From assembly GCA_009823505.1 (NCBI GenBank), contig VZQC01006583.1, positions 1,310,366-1,374,365 of the forward strand: DNA of 64,000 bases, given 5' to 3'. A model generated the notes under the pieces. The model was given only the letters and a program-made list of their open reading frames with translations, was not told the origin of the DNA and did not search any database. Positions within the stretch are counted from its first letter, which is position 1, and every line of letters starts with the position of its first letter. Shown here one piece after another: positions 1 through 12,279 of the stretch. The DNA is from Rhizomys pruinosus (lineage: Eukaryota; Chordata; Mammalia; Rodentia; Spalacidae). A program made the translations under genes and the position numbers.

Positions 1-971
1 GGCAGTCTCAGGACGTTCCTGGGTTGCAACTTAGTATGATGAACTGGGATCTTGTCTAGAAAGTTCTGTGGAGTAATCAGTTAATCATTTGGTGACATTT
101 AATCAAGAGCCAAAAGAATCTAATCAATGGCTGACCCCTGTCACACTTGGGTCCATGCTGGCTTCTTCCCTGGACTGCCTCGGCTTAATTAGCCATCATC
201 TCAGCTGAGTGGCCTTTGCCCTGGGAACCTTCAACAAGGAACAGCTATTTCTTGGTGGCCGCTCTCTTCACCATCTCCCACTTCTCCTTCCGCAGTACGT
301 TGATTCTGATCCCAGTGCCTCGGTTGGTTGGTACGAAGGAAAGAGCATGTGTTAGGACAATAATTACTGTAATCTAAAGAAATGTTAAAACTGTCCAGGA
401 GGAAGAATGATCTCAGCTTCCCCCGCCTACATCTTTATCCCTTTCTGTCACTTTGAGGTGCTGTCTTATTTAATTTTATGAATTTTAGTTCTCTCTGGAT
501 TCAATAGAAGACAAAACCTAACTCAGCCAGAAAGGATTTTTGCTTCAATTCAAAACAGTGAGTTTTCAATTTAAATTGTGTCCTTAGGATAGAGACAGAG
601 CTTTGCTGTGCAGCTGTCAATCCTACTTTCTTCTGACCTCATCCTTGAAGGTCCTAGACTGAAATTATTGTTTTGTCTGTGTGTGTGTGTTTGGCAAGTG
701 ACTTAAGTGTTTTAAATCTATTTCAGAAATGATGGTCAGGAAAGGCCTCCTCCATCAAGGTGTCCTGGAAGAGAGGAGGCAGAGCAGCCTAGCATCCAAG
801 GTTGTTCCTGGAAAATTAAAAAGCAAAGACAGAAGATTTGAGGACACTTCGGTAAGGAGAAGTAGCCACAGGAAGAGATGTTCATACAGGAGGCAGACAC
901 CAAGCTATGTAGGCAGACACACAGAGTCTTGTATGTACTGAAGCATGAGAGGCCCAGGGATACAAGCTAAA
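1..971. other. Unique sequence, no gene seen
   Basis: I see no recognisable gene or repeat here apart from a short TG run near 678-692. The 70-codon frame at 729-941 has no family resemblance and no splice context that I can support. Confidence 0.5.
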
Positions 972-976
972 CATGG

Positions 977-1334
977 TGTATTAGTCACTTTTCTGTTGCT
1001 GTGATAAAGCACCATGACCAAGGAACTTATAAAAGGAAGAGTTTATTTGAGCTTACAATTGGCTGTTCCAGGGAATTAGAGTCCATTGTGGCAGGAGGCG
1101 TGGCAGCTGGATCTGGAGCAGCAAACCGAGGGTCACATCTCGCAAAGAGCACAGGAAACAGAGAGGGCAACTGTAGACCACAGAGGCTTGTTAAAACTCA
1201 CTAAGTCTGCCCCCAGTGACACACTTCCCCCAGCATGGCCACACCTTCTAAGACCTCCAAAAACAGCGCCACCAACTGGAGACAAATGTCTGAATACTTA
1301 CAGCCTATGGGGGACACTCATGCAAACCACCACA
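977..1334 (-). mobile_element. Solo MT-type ERVL-MaLR LTR with 5-bp TSD
   Basis: Read on the minus strand, this 358-bp block begins TGTGGTGGTTTG and ends CTAATACA, the termini of rodent MT-type (MTC/MTD-like) LTRs. The motif ttctgttgctgtgataaa near 988 is the reversed LTR 3' end. It is flanked by the 5-bp duplication CATGG at 972-976 and 1335-1339, the size expected of ERVL-class integration. No internal region or second LTR lies nearby, so it is a solo LTR left by LTR-LTR recombination. The subfamily name is from memory. The overlapping 67-129 aa open frames are accidental. Confidence 0.85.
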
Positions 1335-1384
1335 CATGGAATGACATGGTTTTTTCACCTCACCAAAAACATCTGTATATATGG

Positions 1385-1615
1385 CATAGCTCAATAGGCA
1401 AAGTGCCTGCTGCACTGCATGCAGACCAGAGTTCAGATCTCCAGCACACACATGCTAAAGCAAGGCCTGGTGCCTTCAATCCCAACACCAGCAAGGCAGA
1501 GATAAGGGAGCATCCCAGAACACACTGGCCAGCTAGTCTTGCTGAGCTGGTGAAGTTCAAGTTCAGTAACACCCTGTCTGGAGGAAAAAGAGTTGTAGAT
1601 TTAGAGGAAAACACC
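1385..1615 (+). mobile_element. RSINE1/B4-like SINE, old
   Basis: A tRNA-like head (tggcatagctcaataggcaa, then gttcagatctccagcac) is followed by a B1-like middle and a tail with 'accctgtctggagg' and 'gaggaaaacaccca'. This order is typical of rodent B4/RSINE1 SINEs. It is quite diverged and its ends are approximate. Confidence 0.6.
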
Positions 1616-2027
1616 CAGCAATGACATGTGTTTGTTTTCCAACTAATGCTCATTTAGGCTGGCCTTTCCCAGAAAAGGGGCGATGTCATAGTGTGACTTT
1701 GCTAGATAGTGTCTCAACCCTGTAGCTTCAGAAGTGCTCTATGGAGTCAGAAGTGTTTAAGGATGTGCCTGAGGGTCACCACATGGAGTTTGGAAACTTC
1801 ACCTACTTAGATTAAATCCAGGGACTATCTACCCTCATCTACCTTCTTCATGTGACCACACAGTGAGGCCCATTGACAGGGGGTGGGGGTGGGGTGCTTA
1901 AGCTCGACCACTTGGGCCAGAACGCCAGCTCTACCATGGAACAAATGGTCATTTAATTTCTCTGTGCCTTAGGCTTGTCACCTGCACAGGATGAGTGACA
2001 ATATACTATCCCTGCTTTACAGGGTAC
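1616..2027. other. Unique sequence, no gene seen
   Basis: No recognisable repeat, RNA or coding pattern is seen in this stretch, apart from a short G-rich run near 1880. Confidence 0.5.
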
Positions 2028-2028
2028 C

Positions 2029-2043
2029 TTTAAAAAAAAAATA

Positions 2044-2077
<34 letters not shown>

Positions 2078-2078
2078 C
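2029..2078. repeat. A-run plus (AT)n microsatellite
   Basis: An A-run is followed by about 38 bp of near-perfect AT dinucleotides, abutting the 3' end of the antisense L1. It may have grown from that L1's tail. Confidence 0.9.
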
Positions 2079-2081
2079 CAA

Positions 2082-3722
2082 ATCTAGACCCATTCCCCCC
2101 ATCCCCCCACCCCCACCCCCACAAGAGCTCATGCATTCTGCCAAACATGCTTTGCCATCTCCTTTTCAGTCTTTCTCAATAGTTCTCCATGTGAAAGTTG
2201 ACTGTTTGGAGCAGAAGTCACTGTTCAAGTCACGTTCGTTGAGCAGTCCTTTCTGTTGTTTGTTCTTGTTATTGTTGTGGTTTGTTGGTTTCCAATATGC
2301 TCAGCTCCCAACTGCTTTGGACATAAGCTTAAGGGACCATGCATAAGAAATACTTACAACTAAGGTAATTGGGCACTAGCATCAACAATGAGGGATACAG
2401 TTCATCGTTTGTTTTTTCTGGGACTATGTTACTTCACTCACAATGATGTCCCTCTAGATCCAGCCATTTTCTCTGCAAAGCTCATGATGTTTCTTTCTTT
2501 ACTGCTGCATAAACTCCATTGTGTAGATGTACCACATTTTCTTCTATTCACTCGTCAAGTTGAGGGGCATCTGGGTTTGTTTGTTCCATCTACCTTGCTA
2601 TGTGAAGAAGCTCAATAAACATGGCCGGGCATGTATCTCGGGGGTGGGGTGAGTCTTGAGGGTACATGCCAGGAAGTGGATGGCTGGGTTGGGTGGCAAG
2701 TTCTTCCAAGTCTTCCAAGATTTCTCCACACTGCTTTCCATAGTGGCTGCACAAGATTTACATTCCACCAGCAGTGGATGAGTGTTCCCCTTTCCCCACA
2801 ACCTCTCCAGCACTTGGTATCATTTGTTTTTTTGTATTTTTTAGTTTTTTTTATCTTAAAGTGGTTTTGATTTTTGTACTTCCTTAATGATTATGATGTT
2901 GAACACTAAGGTGTTTCTAAACCATCTCTAATTCCTCACTTGTGAAGTGTCTGTTCAGCTCTTTTTTTTTTTTTGGGGCGTGGCATTTGTTTCTTTCTTC
3001 TTGTTTTTGAGTAGTTTTAATATCTGGAAATCAATGCTTTGTCAAGATGTTTCTTGTGGTGAAGTTTTCCTCCCACTCTGGATTTCTCTTCACTTCCTTG
3101 ATTGTTTCTTTTGATGTACAGAAGCTTTTGAGTTTAATGAGGTCCCATTTTTCAATTGGTCGATCTTAATTCTTTTGCAGCTGCTGTCTGATTTAGGAAG
3201 TCTTTTCCTACGCCTATGCCTTGTAGTTTGCTGCCACTTTTTCTTCTCTTGCCTTCAGAGTTTGGGTTTCACGTGGAGGCCTTTGATCCATCTGAGTTGA
3301 CTTTGTACAGGGTGAGAGGTAGGGTTTAATTTCATTCTTCTACAAGTGGTGATCCAGTTTGCCACACAACTTGCTGAAGATGCTGTCTTTCTCCATTGTG
3401 TCTCTTGGCCCCCTTGTCAAATAGAGATGGGCTGAAATTAGATGTGCTCAGGTTTGGATCTTCGGTTTTGTTCCATTGGTCAACAGGTCTGTTTGTTGTG
3501 CCAGTACAGGCTGTTTTATGACTATAGCCCCTGTAGTATAGTTTGAAGTCTGGTATAGAGATCCCCCCTCCCCCGTGTAGCTCTTTTTGCTCAGGATTGT
3601 TTGGCTATTCGGGGTCTTTTGTTTTTCCAAATGAATTTAAGGACTTTTTTTTCCAAGCCTGTCAAGAAACTCTTGGGGATTTTGATTGGAATTGCATTAA
3701 ATCTATACAAGAGTTTTGGTAG
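2082..3722 (-). mobile_element. 5'-truncated L1, antisense: ORF2 C-terminus and 3' UTR
   Basis: On the minus strand this matches the 3' 1.6 kb of the complete L1 at 29452-36368. It covers the last part of ORF2, including the Cys-rich region, then a 3' UTR with a degenerate CAA-type repeat (near 2255-2290), the phrase ggcagaatgcatgag (about 2128-2142) and a G-rich tract (C-rich on the plus strand, 2095-2122). The 5' truncation is near 3722, where homology stops abruptly in 'ggtagagacata'. Frameshifts and stops run throughout. No clear TSD was found. The several 70-118 aa frames here are fragments or shadows of ORF2. Confidence 0.85.
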
Positions 3723-4400
3723 AGACATATGTTTTTACATGCATGTTCATAAACATGCATGCATATACATGAACACACATGAACACATACAGATGAATAC
3801 TGGATACACACACTCAATTTGTGTAGAGGATCAATCCGAAGTAGCTGAGTGCTTAGCCCCCCCCCCCCCGGTGAGGTGTTATAAGAGAATATGGTATCAC
3901 TCCACCCCTTCCCCTCAGCCTCTGGAGACCTGGCTGAGAAGATCCTTTGGACTCTGATAACCTTGTGTGTGAGCAGCATCGAATGGTCCTGAGACTGTCC
4001 CTGTGGGGCTCGGCTCTTTCTGCAGAGTTGCACAGTCACTGGGATGGAATCCAAGTCAATTCTGCCATGCTGATTACTAGCAAACCCATTTCTGTACCAA
4101 ATTGAGGGACATAATAATTGTAGATAAGGCACTTTTCAAAGGAACTCATTATAACCTCAATTTAAAAGCTGCTCCACCGAAAGTGAGTTAATTTTCCTAA
4201 CTTCCAGCTGTTAGTAGTAATATCTGGTGGCTGAGAACGACACTGAGTATTTGGGATAGCCTTTGAAAAACACCATCGCATTTGACCTCCACAGCGTGCT
4301 TTAGGTAAACTTAGCACGGCAACTTCCAGTGCAGTTCAACTTCTTAGCAGCGTGGGGGCAGTGTGTCATGTTTAAGACGCAGACACCTCTACATGGCATG
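3723..4400. other. Mostly unique; ACAT-rich low complexity and a C13 run
   Basis: Just beyond the L1 truncation point is a stretch rich in acatgcat/gaacacat (3728-3805). A run of 13 C residues follows at 3857-3869. No gene pattern is visible. Confidence 0.5.
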
Positions 4401-4403
4401 CTG

Positions 4404-4691
4404 TGGTGCTTAGGTTAGGTTTTGTCGACTTTGGAGATTTTCTTGACTTTTGATTAATATGGAAAGGCATGGCCCACTGTGGGCGGTGGCGTTCCATAGG
4501 CAGAGTCACAAACTGAAGACTGAGGAGAGTTCCACAGAGACTGTCTCTGTGCCTTGACTTGCTCCTGTGCTGCAACAAGCTGCTGCACTTCCCGTCTGGA
4601 TTTCCCCTCAGTGCAGCAGAATAAACTGAATTCGGAGCCCGATAAGCCTTTCCTCCCGTGCGTGCGTAGCAACAGGAACGAGACTAGAACA
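4404..4691 (+). mobile_element. Degenerate ORR1/MT-like LTR fragment
   Basis: The 3' two-thirds matches the 16477 LTR in order: 'ggcccactgtgggcggtgg', 'gaataaactg', 'cctttcctccc', 'gagactagaaca'. The 5' part is poorly preserved. The 148-codon frame starting at 4554 begins inside it and is not a gene I recognise. Confidence 0.6.
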
Positions 4692-5545
4692 GGGCCCACA
4701 GCTGGGAACCTTTGTCTGGGGCTGTCTGTACCCTCATCTCTACCATCACCAACGGGTTGCTTCCCTCAGATCCCTGCATGCTGGAAACGTGGATTTGAGA
4801 TGTACAACATTGTTGGGGAAAGCATGCAAGTATCAATTCCACTGTGTCCCAAGGAAGGGCACGCCGGAATGAAAAGTAATAAGATTCACAAAATCAATGC
4901 TTCTCTTTTGCAGAAAAGTCTAGATCTTCCTCCTCAGAAACCAAACCTGCGTGCAGTCAGTTTTCAGGGTGGAGCCTCCCACTGCCACCTGCCTTCTTAA
5001 GATCGACAAAAGTAGAGGAAACGGTTGAAAGACATTGAGCATTAAGTCATGAGACTGTCCCTGCTCCTTTGTTTTTCTTATGTAAGGTGTTTATTATTAA
5101 GTTATGACATAGGTAGACAATTGTGCCTGCATTTCAAGTCTGATTTTTTACTATTTACCAGGTAAATACACCCACATGCCCACCACACGGATCAAGAAAA
5201 CCTCTCTCACCATCACCTGAGATCTTTCCTCTCTCCCAGTCCTCCACACCGTCTCTCATAAGCAGTGCTATGACCCACAGGTCATGATTTGTTTTCATTC
5301 TTTTGAGTTTGTGGATTTGGTATGATAACTCACCTGGGGGACTTTCCTGATAGCTGCATTGATTTATACTTCACACAGTAAGCCTTAGCTATTACATATG
5401 TAAGTTTATAACACTGTGTCATGGTCCTAATCCCAATCAGACCCAGCATTATTTCTCTCTACATCAATCTGCCACCCTGGAAGTTTGATAACACGTCATC
5501 CTGAGGTACTTATTCTCTTTGGACTGGATCTCTTTTTAAACGATT
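4692..5545. other. Unique sequence, no gene seen
   Basis: Part of a 148-codon open frame (4554-5000) runs in from the LTR. It has no recognisable domain, and an LTR-derived start argues against a gene. The rest is AT-rich unique DNA. Confidence 0.45.
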
Positions 5546-5547
5546 TG

Positions 5548-5716
5548 TATTATTTTTTAAATTATGCATCTGTATATGTGTGCATGAGTGTGGAGGTGCC
5601 CGGATGGCAGATTCCCTTGAGATGGGGTTACAGCTCATGGTGAGGATCCTGGGAATAGAACTCTTTTCCTCTGCAAAAGTAGTATGTGCTTTTATCTGAG
5701 CCATTTATCTGGCCTC
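5548..5716 (-). mobile_element. Old B2/B3-family SINE, antisense
   Basis: The minus strand reads as a degraded B2/B3: the plus strand shows 'tgtgtgcatgagtgtggagg' near the tail and 'gctcatggtgaggatcctgggaatagaac' (B box region), ending near 'gccatttatctggcc'. The Pol III boxes are mutated. Confidence 0.55.
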
Positions 5717-6330
5717 ACCAACATGAGCTCAAGTTCACCATGTGGAGCTTGAACCCAGGATTTCCTGTCATGGATAAATTATTGAACAATGGTATGAATT
5801 CTGTTTGACACACCTTCAGTCTGCTTCCACATCGGGGCATGCGAGTCTTTGTTGCAAAGTGTGCCTTCATATTTGGGTAACGTTCCAGAGTATAATGATT
5901 GGGTCCTGTGGGAAGCATGTATTTAACAGTTTATAATCTCCCAGATTGGTTTACAAGAGCTATAATGTCACTTTCTACCCTGGCAGCAATGGATGAAGAT
6001 TCTAGTTGTGTCACTTCCTTGTCGACTTTGGCCCTGAGCATCTGTCTCTGACTGCAGCCACATGGTGTGCACTGCTGTCCTCATGGGGTCAACTTGTCAT
6101 TCACTAGTGGACAATGCTTATAAACCTATTTCCTGTGCTCATTATCAAACAATTTGCTTTCATTATGAACTTCTTACTCTAAACTTTTGCCAATTAAAAT
6201 ATCGTCTTTTGGTGTATTATTCCTATCACTGCATTCTGTCTCCCCTCCCAGGAAGCCGCACACCCATGGCCATTTTTAAGTTCCCTGACTTCTCTGAATT
6301 TTCTAGCTAAAACATGCATATCTGAGAACC
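5717..6330. other. Unique sequence, no gene seen
   Basis: AT-rich with no recognisable repeat. The short open frames show no family features. Confidence 0.45.
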
Positions 6331-6690
6331 CAAAGCTAGCATCAGACGATGAGAGAAAACATGTGCTACTTGTCTTTCTGGGTCTGGGCTACCTCACTCA
6401 GGAGGATTGTGGGAAGGCAGGGCAGAGGGGATATGTAGAGGGATAACTATCACTAAAGATCTGTGGAAAAGCCCTATGGAAGCCTATACAGTGTATACAT
6501 ACATGATATATAAAGAGATTAAAAGGAATTACCTTATAACAGGGGGATGAATTACCCCTACTAGACACCACAGGCTAGCACCCCCATGTATATAATTCAT
6601 GAGGTTGGGTGGGGAATAGTAGTAAGTTACAGATAGGGGACAAGATCTAAATAAAATAAAAATGTATTGAATGAAATTGACAAAATTAAA
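6331..6690. mobile_element. Probable L1-related fragments
   Basis: 6331-6410 contains 'cttgtctttctgggtctggg', typical of antisense rodent L1 ORF2 ends. 6430-6690 ends in A-rich sequence (ctaaataaaataaaaatg) and looks like the 3' tail of a rodent interspersed repeat on the plus strand. Both calls are weak and the joint near 6420 is unresolved. Confidence 0.35.
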
Positions 6691-6699
6691 TTAAAAATG

Positions 6700-7622
6700 A
6701 AAAATCATCTTTGTTATTTAATTATAAGACATTTTTATATGTTTTAGATCCAACGTATCTGTCAGATATACACCTTTGAAATACTATTCTTCCACTTGAT
6801 CTTGAAGTATTTTTTTTTTGCGGGGGAGACAGAGTCTCACTATGTAAATGAGGCTAGCTTCACACTTGCTCTGTAGCTGGGGCTGGCCTGGAGCACCAAT
6901 CCTTCTGCTCCAAGTGCTGGGATTACAGATCAGAACCACCATACCCAGCCTCTCCTAAGTTTTATGCTATGAATTTAATAGTTGTAGTTCTGAATGTAGG
7001 TATATGATGAGTTTTGAGTTCTATATAAAGCATTCATTAAAGCCCATTTTTATTATTTATGTGTGGGTATCCAACTGTGCCAAGATTATTTGCCATAGAC
7101 TGTATTTTTGCCTTTAATTGCTTTAACTATAAATATATGAGTTTTTTGGGGTTATCCCTCTCTATTGATCTGTTTATACTATGTCAATAGTATACTGTCT
7201 TAATTACTCTAGGTTTAAGTTTTGAAATCAGAGAGTTAACTATTCAATTCATTCTTCTATACTACTTGAGTCTTCTGTTTCCTGTACCTTTCTAAATATT
7301 AGGGCCAAACTATGACTTTTTACTTTTTTAAAAAGACTTTTGGTATTTTGATAGAGATTACATTACAATTTCCAGTTTAATATTCAGCCTTCTACAAATA
7401 TGGTTTGTCACAAATAGAGTGTGTCCTGGTTTATTAAATTTTTCTTGGCAATGTTTGATAGTTTTCAGTTTCAAGCATTCTGCTTTTGTTGAATTTGTTC
7501 CTGAGTATTTTTATTCCCTTGGGAAGAGAATAGTTTCATTAATTTATTTCCATATTTTTACATTTATGGCAGAGAAATATATTGTAAATATTTTATTCAC
7601 ATTTCTGCTCTGTGAAATACTG
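6700..7622 (-). mobile_element. Ancient L1 ORF2 fragment, antisense, split by a B1
   Basis: The sequence follows antisense L1 ORF2 C-terminal signposts: 'tctctattgatctgttta' (about 7160), 'tattttgatagagattaca' (about 7342), 'ggcaatgtttgatagttttcag' region (about 7447) and 'cctgagtatttttatt' (about 7500). Divergence is high, consistent with an old L1M-type copy. A B1 element interrupts it at 6809-6950. Confidence 0.7.
6809..6950 (-). mobile_element. B1 SINE, antisense
   Basis: A T-run followed by 'gagacagagtctcactatgt', 'caagtgctgggattacag' and 'accaccatacccagcc' is a reversed B1. It sits inside the old L1 fragment. Confidence 0.85.
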
Positions 7623-7729
7623 GATCTCAATGGTCATTTTCATGAACCTATAAATGTTTTGATCACCATTGTCTATTGCCCCCTGTGGTTCCCCTTCTTC
7701 TTCCTCTAAGGATTTCCCTCTAAACTTCC

Positions 7730-7956
7730 CTGAGGTTCTTCATTTGAGAGAAAATGTGACGCTTGTATTTCTAGCTTGTTTTGCTTAATGTGATGATCTC
7801 CAGTTCTATCTACTTTCCTGCAAATGAAAAGATTTTATTAATCTTTCTGACTGAATTTTAATTCTATTATGCAAATCTACCTATCTTCGTTATTCAGTCA
7901 TACCCTGAGAGGTACCCAGGCTGGTGCCATAATTTGTCCATAGTGAAAAGTGCCAA
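7730..7956 (-). mobile_element. Antisense L1 ORF2 C-terminal fragment
   Basis: Shows 'atgatctccagttctatcta', 'ttcctgcaaatgaaaagat' and 'cccaggctggtgccataat', the order expected of the antisense L1 ORF2 end. It may belong to the same old insertion as 6700-7622. Confidence 0.65.
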
Positions 7957-8228
7957 GACAAACCTCGACAGACAGACACCTCTACTGTGTGCTTACATTG
8001 TTCTCATGCATAAATTCTATATCTTCGACCTTGTATAGCTCATGTTTTAGTTCTGGAATTTATGTTGCAAACTCCTTCAGTTTTTTTCTGTACAAGACTG
8101 AATTTCTCTGAAGCACGGCTTCATTTGTTTCTTATTTACATTTTTTATTTTTGAATTGATAAATAAGACATTAAGATTATACATTATTAATAAGGATATA
8201 TATATATAACAGAGTTATATACATAGAC

Positions 8229-8268
<40 letters not shown>

Positions 8269-8580
8269 ATACTTACATACACTAAATGATGTTAAATCAG
8301 ACTGAGCACATGTTCCCTGTACTCTAATCATTTTTTGTTGTGAAAATGTTCAAACTCCTCTCTTCCAGCCTTGCGAATGCACAGTGGGAGAATCATTATC
8401 ATCTCCAGTTACCCTGTTATGAAACAGCACACCTGAGCTTCTTGCTCTGAACAGAATATATTAATAACTCTCTCCCAACCTTCCTCTCCTCAGTGTCTGA
8501 TCACCTGAATTCTCGGCTTCTATGACATCAAGGATTTTAGATTCCACATTGCATGAATTCATGCAGGTTTGTCTCCTGTA
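7957..8580. other. Unique sequence with AT/TG microsatellite
   Basis: Unique AT-rich DNA. A composite microsatellite, interrupted (TA)n followed by (TG)n, occupies about 8197-8272. No gene pattern. Confidence 0.6.
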
Positions 8581-9032
8581 CAGTGTAGCCTTAAGCATCC
8601 AAAAGGAAAGTATAACCAGAAACAAATAATTAGTAAGTGGCTTGTTTTAATTTAGGGATATCTGGTCCCTCCCCCAGTCACTGGACTCCACCCCTTGCAC
8701 TGTTTATGCCATAGGTTGATGGGTACTTCAGCTCTACCTCGGCCATGAATGAACACCAGCATGCAGATTTTTCTTTATCATACTGATTTCATTTCCTTTG
8801 TATCTACACACAACTGTTGGGATCTTGATATTGGGGTTTATAGAGTATTAATATTTTTTGTTGCTGTGGAAAAATACTTGACAAGGAGCCAGGGACTCCC
8901 TCCACCCCCCAAAACCTGAGGACCAGATCCTCAACTGACCTTGAGAAAACAAAAACCTAGGTTAATCTGGGCTAACAGTGTAGTCTTAAGCATCCAAAAG
9001 TAAAGTATAATCAGAAACAAATAATTAGTAAG
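8581..9032. repeat. 57-bp direct repeat pair (8581-8637, 8976-9032)
   Basis: The two 57-bp copies begin cagtgtag(c/t)cttaagca and end caaataattagtaag. They differ at about three positions and are separated by 338 bp of unrelated sequence. This is much longer than a retrotransposon TSD, so a local duplication is more likely. A degenerate LTR-like patch (ttgttgctgtggaaaaatac, about 8860) lies between the copies. Confidence 0.85.
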
Positions 9033-11295
9033 ACCTGAGAAATTGTACTTTAGGTATAAAACTTGAGATCTCAGTAATAAGACAAAAAAGAGCACAGTTG
9101 TTTTGCCTGTCTTACTGGCAATTGCAGCTTTTGCCATTCTTCAAAGACATGAGACACAGCTTTTCAACCTTCCAATATGGACTTCCAATATGACATCTTT
9201 CAGCTTAATAAAGAAAAAAGAAGGAAATCATAAGCTGAAGATGCTAAAACCTATGGTGTCTGAAGGAAGTCTAGGAAGTGCCTGGAGAATATAAAGAATT
9301 CAACATTAGAATCATAGGGACCATTGGTGAGATGTGAGGGAACACAGAGAATGAATGGAAAACCAATTCAGAAATGAATGAGAAATTCACCAAGAGACAT
9401 AATAAGAAGTAGAAATCTTCAACTAAAAAGAAAAGAAAACCTAATATAGATTTCCCACAACAGGCTGGAACAGGGAGAAGGACAGCTTCTAAACTCGAGA
9501 AGGAGAAGTTGTAGCGGCAGGTGTGCGGCCCTTGCTGTTGGTGACCTGCAGCTAAGGCTCAGTAAGAACCTCACTGTAGAGAACGAAGTCTGAGCAAACT
9601 ATTAAAAGAGAACTTTCCTGTGTACAGAGGAATTTTAGTAGGCAAGACACGCAGACGGGGGATGGGGTCCTCCTGTATGCTATGATTTGGTGGAAATATG
9701 GGTGGAACATGGCGGTGTTGGTCTGCCTTTTCTTACAGCTGGCAGTATGCAAGGGGAAACAGTGCAGATTAAATCTTAAGAGCTCCTCCTAAGAACCCAA
9801 CTTGAAGAACCCACTGAAAAGAGTCTGTGAGAAGAGAGAAAGTGGGGTAGAAGCTATAGAAGATGTCCATGAGCCAACTTTTAATACTGAGAAGGGAATA
9901 CTGAATACTGGCATAAAGTAGGGGGCTTTAATAATGACCCCATACAGGAAACTTATGCTCTTCAGAGAATACTTTGCTTCCAAACTGCTTGAATTAGGAA
10001 ATGTTTTTAAATAAGAAATGAGTCAGTCACAGCTTGGCTGATGACCGTCTGGGAAAGGGGGTTGGATTTGTCTGAGTACCAGAGAAGAGAAACCAATAGA
10101 AGAGAGACCAAGGAAAAGAACTGCTTATCCCTCCATGAGACAAAAGCAGCATAATCTGAGAGAATCTGAGGGAAATCAGTGCCTCATGGGCTGGCTCATT
10201 TGAGCCTTCATGGACAACGGAGGAAAGGCAGGCATCGTTGAGGGACCTGGACCTGACAGAGGCAGTGTTTGACCATAAGTTTAGGCAGACCAGGCTGTGG
10301 AGTTGAGAGTGAACGTAATTCAGTAGGAACCTTGGGGCTGTCATGGGCCTTCAGGCCTTTGCTGAGCCCCATACTGAGACATGCTCTTCACAAGGTTGCA
10401 GAGGACCTGGTGGACCACAGTAACTTACCCTGGGATATAAATCAGGTTTGTATGGTGGTAAGTCATTCAGGATAGGAGGAAGAAAAGGAAAGGCAGATGA
10501 CAGAAGCGGTCCTGGCCACTCAGAAACAAATGTAACAAGAACTATGTGAAGCTAAGCTTGTTAGGAATGAAGCACTGACAGGAGGGCAAGTGCTGTTCTG
10601 GTGAGCTTCCCATTGATTTTAAAACAACTGTTCACCCAGGGATGTGAATAGCAGAATGGAAGAAGTAACCTCTAACAGGTAATTATCTTTCTAGAATATG
10701 TTGTGAGGGATGTCGAGTATTCTCCTAGCCCAGAGCCCTTCCAGTAGCCACGTGTAGTAGACTCGGAGGCAATGGTCTCTCAGCAGCCCAGGGCCTGTCA
10801 GAACCTGGGAACCAACTGGCTCAAACAGCAGTAGCAGCAGGTGAGGCTCTCCTTGACCCCAGATTCACTGATCATTGTGAGCTAGCCCATCTAAGCCCAT
10901 TGGTGACAGACAGACATGCTATGACTACATAGCAGTGTCCTGGGATGAGGAAGCAGGACCACTCATGAAGAGAGACAGTGGGGATCCGAGAGGTAAATAA
11001 ACAGCGTCTCCCATCCTTGTGGATATGTGTAACATTGCTCTTTTCATAAAATAATTGATACACATGATGAGATCCTTTCCTGCCACATCTGACCCCACCT
11101 GAGCTGCTGGATCCTGACACCAATGATCACTTGCTTGGAACAGATAATGGTAGACTTTCAGAGATTCTGCACATCCCCTAGAAAAAGGTTTAATTATATA
11201 ATGCTAATCTTTGAGAGTTTTACACATTTGGAAACATATCTGGAAGAACAGTGAAAATAGCAGTCGAAGAGATTGAACAAAGCCCTGCATGGGGG
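9033..11295. other. Long unique stretch, no gene seen
   Basis: No recognisable SINE, LTR or gene. The patch at about 9330-9440 is A-rich and might be a very old L1 ORF1 remnant. Open frames up to 105 codons have no recognisable features. Confidence 0.45.
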
Positions 11296-11299
11296 GAAA

Positions 11300-12273
11300 A
11301 GGCCTTTCCTCTCAGAAGCTGTACGGTTATTGGGTGAAAAGTCCAGTGTTGGGTCGACTACCACGCTGTTAGTTGTGGTCAGAGATGCCGCTGAGGGTCC
11401 GAGAAGCTATTTTTTTGCTATTGTCATTGCTGTTGGTTGCATGTCAAAACTTGACAGAGAGGCCAGGAGGCCATTGGTGAAGGTGAAGCCTCAGTCACAA
11501 CAAGAACCCCAGCATATTGGAGATGCCCTAGTTGGGCTGACCACCAAGGGCAGCAGCAGGTGTGGAGTGGAGCCAACTGGAGCCCATCAGGCAAGAGATC
11601 TGTGCTGTGGACAGCAGAGCCAGAGAAATGGAATTGCCTAAGCCCTGGGAGCCCAGAAGATGGCGAGTGAATCCCAGACATCAGACACTAAGCTATGCTG
11701 CTAGACTTTGGTTTTGCTTAAATATGACTCTTCCCTCTGGAAATAAGGCAGTGTGTAACTTGTTTTGGATGCTATAGGAGCCCGTAGTTAAGAGAGTATG
11801 AACAGATCCTGGGACTTTTAAAGTTGTACTGTGTTTTACATTGTGTTATTAACGAGATCTTGGGGACAAAGAAAGGGAAGATTCTGGTTTAAAGGGATGT
11901 ATTTTCGTGTCGAGGTTGAAAAAAGGTAGAATACCCTCTTTGGCTTGTGGTGTCAACTTGACACATCTAGGAAGAGGGAACCTCAGTGGGGGAATTTCCC
12001 ATAATGGATTGGCCTGTAGGTGTCTGTGGGGCATTTTCTTAATTGTTGAGTGATGTGGGAGGGCCCAGACCACTGTGAGCAACTCCAGCCCTGGGCATGT
12101 GGTTCTGAGTTGTACAAGAAAGCAGGCCAGAGGAGCAGGTCAGTAAGCAGGGGCTCCACTGTGTGCTTCAGTTTTTGCCCTGAGCTTTTGCCTGACTTCT
12201 CTCAAGATGAGGTGTCCAAAGTCTTTGTGGTTAGATTGTTTTGTCATAGCCACAGAAAGAAAACCAGGATACA
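11300..12273 (+). mobile_element. Partial MaLR: internal 3' part plus 3' LTR
   Basis: 11300-11945 aligns by eye with the internal region of the complete MaLR at 44620-45785 (read in reverse). Shared landmarks are 'ggccattggtgaaggtg', 'ggagatgcc', 'gaccaccaagggcag' and 'taacttgttttggatgct'. An ORR1-like LTR follows, about 11946-12273, starting near 'tgtcaacttgacaca' and ending 'aaccaggataca'. No 5' LTR is visible upstream, so the element is truncated or rearranged. The 122-, 71- and 106-codon frames across it are non-coding. Confidence 0.75.
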
Positions 12274-12279
12274 CACATT

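Noticed and set aside
4554..5000. 148-codon frame as a possible small gene
   Set aside because: Begins inside a degenerate LTR, shows no recognisable domain, and has no splice or polyA evidence I can see.
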